A stretch of 64,000 nt of DNA from NCBI RefSeq assembly GCF_014837245.1, contig NZ_JACYFU010000001.1, positions 744,001 through 808,000 of the forward strand. The letters run 5' to 3'. The notes beneath the pieces were generated by a model. The model saw only the letters and a program-made list of their open reading frames with translations, was not told the DNA's origin and searched no databases. Positions 57,886-64,000 of this stretch are shown one piece after another. Origin of the DNA: Devosia oryzisoli. Its GTDB lineage: Bacteria > Pseudomonadota > Alphaproteobacteria > Rhizobiales > Devosiaceae. How positions within the stretch are numbered: position 1 is the stretch's first letter; the number at the start of each line of letters is the position of its first letter. The position numbers and the translations under genes are program-made.

Positions 57886-59268
57886 TTACAACCCGAGGGA
57901 CTTGATCTTGCGGTGAAGAGCGCTTCGCTCCATCCCGACAAATTCCGCGGTCTTCGAGATGTTGCCTCCGAAACGCTCGATCTGGGCGAGGAGATACTGC
58001 CGTTCAAAGACCTCACGGGCCTCGCGCAAAGGCAGGCTCATCAGATGAGCCGAGGCATCGGTATCCCCGACGGTGGGCAGCACTTCACCGATGTCGGAGG
58101 GCAACATGGCCGCTGTGATTATGCCGTTATCTGGTTGCTGATCCTTCATCAGGATGAGCAGACGCTCGATGGAGTTGCGAAGCTGCCTGGCGTTCCCAGG
58201 CCAGTCCTGGGCCTGCAGGACAGCCATGGCATCGTCGCCGACCGTCATGCGCTGCAGGTTGTGCATCCGGCAGAGTTGCTCGATGAACAGGCCGACCAGC
58301 GGCGGCACGTCTTCCCGGCGTTCTCGTAGCGGAGTAATCGGTAGCGGCACGATCGACAGACGATGGAACAAATCAGAGCGGAACTCGCCGGCATCCACCT
58401 GACCCGCCACGTTTTGAGAGCTGGACGAGATCACCCGCACGTCGATGGGAACCGCCTGAGTACCGCCAACTCGAGTGAAGCGATTCTCCACCAGTGTGCG
58501 CAGAAGCGATGCCTGCACCTGCGCCGGCAACGTCGTCACTTCCGACAGATACAGCGTGCCGCCATGGGCGCGCTCTAGTGCACCCACTTCTATGTTGAGC
58601 ATGCCCGTTTTCTCGCGCGTCTCGCGGCCGAACAGCACCACAGGCACTTCGTCTGGAGCGTAAAGCGACGCGTTAATCTCGACGAAAGTGGCATTGGCGC
58701 GGGGACTGCGCTGGTGGATTTGTCGTGCCACCAATCCCTTGCCGGCGCCCGATGGACCGGAGATGAAAATGCGAGAATTGGTGGGGGCCGACTTCTCGAT
58801 CAGACTTCGAACTTGGTGGAGGGCAGGTGACGTGCCGACAAGTTCTGCGCTCTTGCTGGCCGTTCGCTCCTTAAGCTCGGCCACTTCCGTTCGCAGACGC
58901 GTCGCCTCCATCGCGCGCTGCGTGATGTGCAACAGGCGGTCGATTTTGAACGGCTTTTCAATGTAGTCATAAGCGCCCCGCCGGATAGCCGAAACCGCGG
59001 TTTCCACATTGCCATGGCCAGAGATCATCACCACGGGCATGTCCGGGTGCTGGCTTTGAAACACATCAAGCAGCTGTAGACCGTCGAGACGTGACCCCTG
59101 CATCCAGATATCAAGGAACACCAGGCTCGGCCGCCTGCGGGCAATTTCGGCGAGGCCGCTGTCGGCGTCATGCGCCTGCCGCGTCTCATACCCTTCGTCT
59201 TCGAGAATTCCAGCAACGAGGTCCCGGATATCGTCCTCGTCGTCGATGATCAGTATGTCTAGTGCCAT
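57886..59268 (-). CDS. ntrX: Nitrogen regulator NtrX (response regulator, AAA+ and Fis-type HTH)
   Basis: Partner of the sensor NtrY in nitrogen and redox control. A receiver domain with phosphoacceptor Asp53 (VFLDIWMQG), a sigma-54-activator-like AAA+ domain with Walker A GPSGAGKGLVAR (171-182), and a Fis-type helix-turn-helix (ISKTAEFVGMERSALHRKIKSLGL). The sigma-54-contacting GAFTGA loop is missing, as usual for NtrX. The Walker B site reads GGTLYLSEV, with Ser242 where Asp is expected. Such a change may abolish ATP hydrolysis. It starts immediately after the ntrY stop. Confidence 0.95.
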   Translation of the reverse strand: MALDILIIDDEDDIRDLVAGILEDEGYETRQAHDADSGLAEIARRRPSLVFLDIWMQGSRLDGLQLLDVFQSQHPDMPVVMISGHGNVETAVSAIRRGAYDYIEKPFKIDRLLHITQRAMEATRLRTEVAELKERTASKSAELVGTSPALHQVRSLIEKSAPTNSRIFISGPSGAGKGLVARQIHQRSPRANATFVEINASLYAPDEVPVVLFGRETREKTGMLNIEVGALERAHGGTLYLSEVTTLPAQVQASLLRTLVENRFTRVGGTQAVPIDVRVISSSSQNVAGQVDAGEFRSDLFHRLSIVPLPITPLRERREDVPPLVGLFIEQLCRMHNLQRMTVGDDAMAVLQAQDWPGNARQLRNSIERLLILMKDQQPDNGIITAAMLPSDIGEVLPTVGDTDASAHLMSLPLREAREVFERQYLLAQIERFGGNISKTAEFVGMERSALHRKIKSLGL

Positions 59269-61593
59269 CTAGTGCTGAACAACCGCATTTAGATGCGGCT
59301 CCTCCGGTTGTGACGCTGCGTCGGACCCTGGTCCGTCGGAGTCGTCCGGTTTGTTCTTTGTTGGCGATGAGAGGGGGAGTGTGAAGGTCACACAGGCCCC
59401 TACCCGCCCCTGTGGATCAGGTTCGGCGTCCACGAGTTCGACGATGCCGCCATGTTGCTCGATAATGCGCGCAACGATAGCAAGCCCCAAACCCGTCCCC
59501 TTCTCCCGCGTCGTCATGTATGGCTCTAGGAGCCGCTGCCGGTTGTCCTTGGGCCAACCCTTGCCATTGTCGGACACCGCCACCCGGGCATGGTTACCCT
59601 CTATCTGCCCCTGGACGGTGATGGCCGGGTGCCAGTCGCCGCTCGTATCCAGCTCTTCGAACGCCTCGACGGCGTTCTTGATGAGGTTGGTGAGCGTCTG
59701 CGCCACGAGGCGGCTGTCGAACCACGCCCAAATCGCCTCTTCAGGCAATTCCGTTTGAATAGCAACTTCCGGCAGGCGAACGCTCTCGAGAAAAACCGCC
59801 TGTCTGATGGTGTCGCTGAGATCCGCCATTTCGGGTGCGGATTCCGGCATCCTGGCGAACGCCGAGAACTCGTCCACCATGCGTCCGATATCCCCTACCT
59901 GCCGGACGATCGTGTTGATGCACTTGTCAAAAACGTCCCGATCATCCTCGAGTTTGCTGCCATAGCGACGACGAAGCCGCTCAGCCGAGAGCTGGATCGG
60001 GGTCAGAGGATTTTTGATTTCGTGCGCGATACGGCGCGCTACGTCGGCCCAGGCGCTGGTGCGCTGCGCGGATTCAAGGTCGGTAATGTCGTCGAACGTG
60101 ATGACGTAGCCCTTGGACTCCGTGATCGTGCCCTCCCGGGTCAACTGCACCTGGTAGATGCGGCGATTGGTTTCGTTGCCGAGCTGGATCTGGTCACGCA
60201 CCTGGCCGCGGCGGGCTGAGCGGGCCTTCTCCATGGTGGCGGCGATTTCCGGCAGGATATCCTCCATTCGCTCGCCCATCAGCTCGATTTCCGTCTTCCC
60301 CAGCATTTCGCACGCCCGCGCGTTAACAAGCGTCACCGCCTCGAAGGGATCGAGGCCGATGATGCCTGCGGACACACCCTCCACCACCGCCTCGGTAAAC
60401 TGGCGGCGTTTCTCGTTCATCGCGTTGGCCTGCAACAGAGCTTCCCGCTGGGTCTTGAGCTGCTGCGTCATCCGATTAAATCCATTGGACAGATCGCGCA
60501 GATCGCCCCTGCCCTCCTGGACCGGCACCTGTACATCCAAATCTCCAGCGCTCACACGTCGCGAGGCGATCATGAGATTGCGGATCGGGTCAACGAAGCG
60601 GTTCGCCAAAGCGATGCCCACCCAAAGTGCGGCCAGCAATAAGACCACAGCGAGGCCAACATACATGATGGTGAACGTGATCTGAAACACGAGCCGGTTG
60701 GAAGCATATTGCCGATATTCGGTGATGTTGTCGTCAGTTAGCTGCATGTATTGAAGTACTTCAGCATCGACAGGTCGCGCAACGAACAGGAAAGTGTCGT
60801 CGTAGCCTCGCAGCTTAACGACGGAACCGACCAAGTTGGTACTCCCAGGCGCGATTGCAGTTGGTACGCCCTCAACTACGCCCTGTGTTATTCCTGCAGG
60901 AAGTTTGGGATAGGCGCCGGCGACGTTGATCTGAGCTCTGAGGATCGTCTTTCCGTCACGATCGATCAGCGACGTAAAGGGAAGCGATCGCGTAACCGCT
61001 AGCGCTGTCAGCACGCGGGTGAAGCGGTCGGGATCATTCACATAAGTATCGTGCGCCTGCTCGAGCTCGGTGGCTACCCAGATGATATCATCTCTCAGGA
61101 CCTGAGCATGCTCGAGCATATATGAGCGCGCCACAAGGCGGGAACTTTCCACCATGGCCCGGGTTCGCTCAGAGAACCACTGATCCAGCCCCTGGTTCAG
61201 CGCCACTGTGGCAACGACCGCGACCAGGGCCGCAGGAACGGCCGCCACGAAGGCAAACATGGCAACCATTCGTAGTTGAAGGCCGGAACCGGGCTGCCGT
61301 CGCATCCTCGCCTGCATCAGGAGCACGGCTTCCGTGACGACAAGGGCAAAAACCAGCAGCACCAGTACGCCGGTTACAATCCAGATGATCGTCCAAACGC
61401 CCGTCGATGGCTCGATCTTTGTCGTTCCGGTTAGTATCAGGAACGAAATCGACGACATCAGAACCGACGCCAACACCACCACGAAACCGAGGATGCGCAA
61501 CGAGCGGTTGGCGTGAACACCCCACGAACGGCGCCGCTGCGGCACCGGCGCGTTTTCTGGTGGTGCAGTCGGTTTGGCGGCCAGATCGGTCAT
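59269..61593 (-). CDS. ntrY: Nitrogen-regulation sensor histidine kinase NtrY
   Basis: Membrane sensor kinase of the NtrYX pair. Four hydrophobic segments lie in the first ~330 residues around a periplasmic region, followed by a HAMP linker (RRVSAGDLDVQVPVQEGRGDLRDLSNGFN), a PAS domain (ITFDDITDLESAQRTSAW near its end), the phosphorylated-His box [25 protein letters not shown] and a HATPase_c domain ending TREKGTGLGLAIVARIIEQHGG. At 774 residues it is normal. It is joined to ntrX without a gap; 172 bp separate it from ntrC. Confidence 0.95.
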   Translation of the reverse strand: MTDLAAKPTAPPENAPVPQRRRSWGVHANRSLRILGFVVVLASVLMSSISFLILTGTTKIEPSTGVWTIIWIVTGVLVLLVFALVVTEAVLLMQARMRRQPGSGLQLRMVAMFAFVAAVPAALVAVVATVALNQGLDQWFSERTRAMVESSRLVARSYMLEHAQVLRDDIIWVATELEQAHDTYVNDPDRFTRVLTALAVTRSLPFTSLIDRDGKTILRAQINVAGAYPKLPAGITQGVVEGVPTAIAPGSTNLVGSVVKLRGYDDTFLFVARPVDAEVLQYMQLTDDNITEYRQYASNRLVFQITFTIMYVGLAVVLLLAALWVGIALANRFVDPIRNLMIASRRVSAGDLDVQVPVQEGRGDLRDLSNGFNRMTQQLKTQREALLQANAMNEKRRQFTEAVVEGVSAGIIGLDPFEAVTLVNARACEMLGKTEIELMGERMEDILPEIAATMEKARSARRGQVRDQIQLGNETNRRIYQVQLTREGTITESKGYVITFDDITDLESAQRTSAWADVARRIAHEIKNPLTPIQLSAERLRRRYGSKLEDDRDVFDKCINTIVRQVGDIGRMVDEFSAFARMPESAPEMADLSDTIRQAVFLESVRLPEVAIQTELPEEAIWAWFDSRLVAQTLTNLIKNAVEAFEELDTSGDWHPAITVQGQIEGNHARVAVSDNGKGWPKDNRQRLLEPYMTTREKGTGLGLAIVARIIEQHGGIVELVDAEPDPQGRVGACVTFTLPLSSPTKNKPDDSDGPGSDAASQPEEPHLNAVVQH

Positions 61594-61657
61594 GCAGTCC
61601 TTATCATTTCGAGGCGACTATCAGCCCCGCGCCAGAGGGGCTCTCCCTTCTGTCGTT

Positions 61658-61696
61658 CGAAATCAGGGCGTAAAGCAAAAAGCCTGACCGATTTCG
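61658..61696 (-). repeat. Hairpin in the ntrC-ntrY gap
   Basis: CGAAATC at 61658-61664 pairs with GATTTCG at 61690-61696, with an inner AGG/CCT extension and a bulge. It lies in the 172-bp gap between ntrC and ntrY. The leftward loop contains CTTTTTGCTTT, but the stem is not followed by T, so it may be an attenuator or RNA-processing site, and transcription into ntrY probably continues. Confidence 0.35.
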
Positions 61697-61765
61697 CGCC
61701 ACCCTTCAAGATAAATGTTGCCGAAATGTGACACTAGGGCATAGGGCCTCTAGACGACCACAGCA

Positions 61766-63214
61766 CTAATTGCCTCGGCGGCTGTGTTTGATGATCTCAA
61801 TGCTGTGCGTACGGATTTTTTTCCGCAGCGTATTTCTGTTGAGCCCAAGCAGGTCTGCAGCCTTGATCTGATTGCCGCCACAAGCGTTCAGGGCCATGGC
61901 GATCAGTGGCGCCTCCACGCGGTCGATGACCCGCTGATATAGCCCCGGAGGCGGCAGATTGGGTTCATGTTCCCGCAGGACCTGGCTTACATGCGTCTCG
62001 ACCGCTGTCGACACATCGACGGGTCCAGTTGGACCGTTGGGGGTTGAACGCTCCGTCAGGTTCAGCTCGTTCTGCACGATTTCGGGCGAGATCTGCTCGT
62101 CGGCATAAAGGGCTGACAGGCGGCGCACGAGGTTTTCGAGTTCGCGCACGTTACCCGGCCACGAATAGTCCTGCATGATGCGGATGGCCTCGGGCGCGAT
62201 GGTCTTGACCGGCTCTCCATCCCGCTGGGCTGCTCGGAGGAAATGCAGAGCCAGGTCCGCAATGTCGTCGACACGTTCGCGCAAGGGCGGCAGACGGATC
62301 GGCACCACGTTCAGGCGGTAGTAGAGGTCTTCCCGGAATAGACCCTGACGGATCATCTGTCCTAGATCGCGATGGGTGGCTGCAACAATGCGCACGTTGG
62401 TCTTTATGGCGCTGCGACCGCCGACCATTGTGTACTCGCCTTCCTGCAGCACGCGCAGCAAGCGGGTCTGCGCATCCATCGGCATATCGCCGATTTCATC
62501 GAGGAAGAGCGTTCCGCCTTCCGCCTGCTCGAAACGCCCGGATGATCGCGTGTTGGCGCCGGTAAAGGCGCCTTTCTCATGTCCAAATAGTTCAGCCTCA
62601 ATCAGGTCGCGGGGAATAGCCGCCATGTTGATCGCGACAAAAGGGCCGTTTCTACGCTTCCCGAAATCGTGTAGCGCCCGGGCGACGAGTTCCTTGCCGG
62701 TCCCGCTCTCGCCGGTGATCATCACCGTCAGATCCGTCTGCATCAGCCGAGCGAGGGCGCGGTAGATATCCTGCATGGCCGCCGAGCGACCCACCAGCGG
62801 CATTGTCTCGCCTGCCTCGTCCACAGATCGCTGAGGCGCGGACGGCTTCTTCGCGTCGGCCAAGGCGCGGGCCACGACGGAGAGCACCTCGGTTATGTCG
62901 AAGGGCTTGGGGAGATACTCGTATGCCCCGACCTCGGACGCCCGGATGGCGGTCATGAACGTATTCTGCGCACTCATGACCACCATCGGCAGGTCCGGGC
63001 GCAGTTTCTTGATCTTGGGCATTACCTCGAAGGCATTGCCATCCGGCATCGTCACGTCCGTGATCAGGATGTCTCCCTCACCCCGGCTTACCCAATTCCA
63101 CATGGTTGACATATTGCCGGTCGGTCGGACCTCATAGCCGGCCCGCGTCAGCGCCTGATTGAGGACCATGCGGATTGCCGCGTCATCGTCGGCCAGAAGA
63201 ACAACGTGACTCAT
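61766..63214 (-). CDS. ntrC: Nitrogen assimilation response regulator NtrC
   Basis: Sigma-54-dependent activator of nitrogen assimilation genes. Receiver domain with phosphoacceptor Asp in [14 protein letters not shown]+ domain with Walker [17 protein letters not shown], the sigma-54-contacting loop [14 protein letters not shown], Walker [14 protein letters not shown] and arginine finger region [16 protein letters not shown]-terminal Fis-type HTH ([22 protein letters not shown]) ends it. I start at the ATG at 63214, which overlaps the ntrB stop by 4 bp, giving 482 residues. All motifs missing or altered in the neighbouring NtrX are intact here. Confidence 0.97.
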   Translation of the reverse strand: MSHVVLLADDDAAIRMVLNQALTRAGYEVRPTGNMSTMWNWVSRGEGDILITDVTMPDGNAFEVMPKIKKLRPDLPMVVMSAQNTFMTAIRASEVGAYEYLPKPFDITEVLSVVARALADAKKPSAPQRSVDEAGETMPLVGRSAAMQDIYRALARLMQTDLTVMITGESGTGKELVARALHDFGKRRNGPFVAINMAAIPRDLIEAELFGHEKGAFTGANTRSSGRFEQAEGGTLFLDEIGDMPMDAQTRLLRVLQEGEYTMVGGRSAIKTNVRIVAATHRDLGQMIRQGLFREDLYYRLNVVPIRLPPLRERVDDIADLALHFLRAAQRDGEPVKTIAPEAIRIMQDYSWPGNVRELENLVRRLSALYADEQISPEIVQNELNLTERSTPNGPTGPVDVSTAVETHVSQVLREHEPNLPPPGLYQRVIDRVEAPLIAMALNACGGNQIKAADLLGLNRNTLRKKIRTHSIEIIKHSRRGN

Positions 63215-64000
63215 CGAGCCGAACCCTCTCGTATGGTCTGTGCGGGAGTGTGAAAGGCCTCGCTGGCCACCGGAAGAAGTATGCGGAACCGCGTGCGCCC
63301 GGGGCGGCTCTCGCAATCGATTACGCCACCGTGGTCGCCGATGATCTTGGCCACCAGGGCAAGGCCGAGACCCGATCCGTTCGTCTTGGTGGTGACGAAC
63401 GGATCGAACAGGAACGGCAAGGTGTCGGGCGGTACGCCAGGCCCATTGTCCTCGATGACGATCTCCAGAGGCAGCGAAATGCGTTCCGCTACTCCCGCGA
63501 CACTAATGCGAATGCCTGGGCGGAATGCCGTGTAAAGCTTGATCTCGGGTTTGTGCGTTCTTTCAAGAGCTTCGGAGGCGTTCTTGATCAGGTTCAGGAA
63601 CACCTGGATCAACTGATCGCGGTTGCCCAGAACCGGTGGCAGGGACGGATCATATTCTTCCGAGAAGGTGATGCCGCGAGCGACGCCATTGCGTGCCAGA
63701 AGTTTCACGCGATCGAGGATGACATGGATGTTGATAGGCTCCCGCTCCACCGGCCGCTCGTCTCCGAACACTTCGACCCGGTCGATCAGGCCAACAATGC
63801 GGTCGGTTTCGTCCCGAATAAGCCGCGCAAGGGGGACTTCGTCGGATGGAACAGACTGCTCAAGCAGTTGCGCCGCGCCGCGAATGCCTGAGAGCGGGTT
63901 CTTGATCTCATGCGCCAGCATTGCGGCAAGCCCAGTGACAGAGCGTGCCGCGCCGCGAGAGACCATCTGGCGGTCAATCTTGTCCGACATGGTCCGCTCC
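63211..64000 (-). CDS. ntrB: Nitrogen regulation sensor kinase NtrB, C-terminal part (gene runs past the window)
   Basis: Histidine kinase/phosphatase for NtrC, controlled by PII. The visible part holds the His box [24 protein letters not shown], the N box [15 protein letters not shown], and the G boxes EDNGPGVP and [23 protein letters not shown]. An ATG lies at 63990, but the frame stays open to 64000 (ERT before it), and the family has a PAS domain of over 100 residues before the His box. So the gene almost certainly starts outside the window. It overlaps ntrC by 4 bp. Confidence 0.95.
   Translation of the reverse strand, partial: ERTMSDKIDRQMVSRGAARSVTGLAAMLAHEIKNPLSGIRGAAQLLEQSVPSDEVPLARLIRDETDRIVGLIDRVEVFGDERPVEREPINIHVILDRVKLLARNGVARGITFSEEYDPSLPPVLGNRDQLIQVFLNLIKNASEALERTHKPEIKLYTAFRPGIRISVAGVAERISLPLEIVIEDNGPGVPPDTLPFLFDPFVTTKTNGSGLGLALVAKIIGDHGGVIDCESRPGRTRFRILLPVASEAFHTPAQTIREGSAR

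Overview
The window is a GC-rich, densely packed chromosomal segment of an alphaproteobacterium. Gene order points to the Hyphomicrobiales, probably close to Devosia/Pelagibacterium. The main signs are pyrH-frr-uppS-cdsA-rseP-bamA-lpxD-fabZ-lpxA-lpxB, gltA/gltX/comEC, lexA-moeA-moaC-trpC-trpD-trpG-trpE-ppiD, tpiA-secG-pyrG, tmk-holB-metG-tatD, and ntrB-ntrC-ntrY-ntrX-hfq-hflX. The genus is an inference from memory of synteny, not from a search. I saw no tRNA, rRNA, CRISPR array, prophage or insertion sequence.

Region by region: (1) 1-9660 (+) is a cell-envelope run. It covers the end of UMP kinase, ribosome recycling, undecaprenyl-PP and CDP-DAG synthesis, site-2 protease, BamA and lipid A synthesis. 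A strong terminator sits between bamA and lpxD, and lpxI is missing between lpxA and lpxB. (2) 9700-14756 holds gltA and gltX (-) and comEC (+). (3) 14725-21182 is a sugar-acid catabolic islet between comEC and lexA: GH42 beta-galactosidase, SMP-30-type lactonase, dgoA and dgoK on the minus strand, with a divergent IlvD/Edd-family sugar-acid dehydratase. It reads as most of an oxidative (De Ley-Doudoroff) galactose route, without a recognisable galactose dehydrogenase, transporter or regulator. (4) 21559-30122 (-) is one long run, ppiD-trpE-trpG-trpD-trpC-moaC-moeA, followed by lexA with its own promoter carrying two SOS boxes. A REP-like palindromic element lies between trpE and trpG. (5) 30244-38604 (+, mostly) is tpiA, secG, pyrG and eno, interrupted by accessory genes (DUF4169, serine hydrolase, VOC protein, SDR-like epimerase). 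(6) 38634-43487 holds amn, an exported DUF1176-like protein, folD, a DUF1643 protein and a patatin. (7) 43529-47652 (-) is cobalamin-dependent metH, coupled to a tiny degenerate G3E (CobW-like) protein, with a perfect palindromic operator upstream. (8) 47907-56084 (+) is rlpA, a D,D-carboxypeptidase, tmk-holB-metG-tatD, an MBL-fold hydrolase and mazG. (9) 56081-64000 (-) is the nitrogen two-component cluster ntrBC-ntrYX with hfq and hflX.

Most of the window is conserved housekeeping sequence. The points most worth a second look are the degenerate G3E protein behind metH, the Walker B Asp-to-Ser change in NtrX, the catabolic islet, the missing lpxI, the trpE/trpG repeat, and several perfect palindromes or hairpins in gaps.
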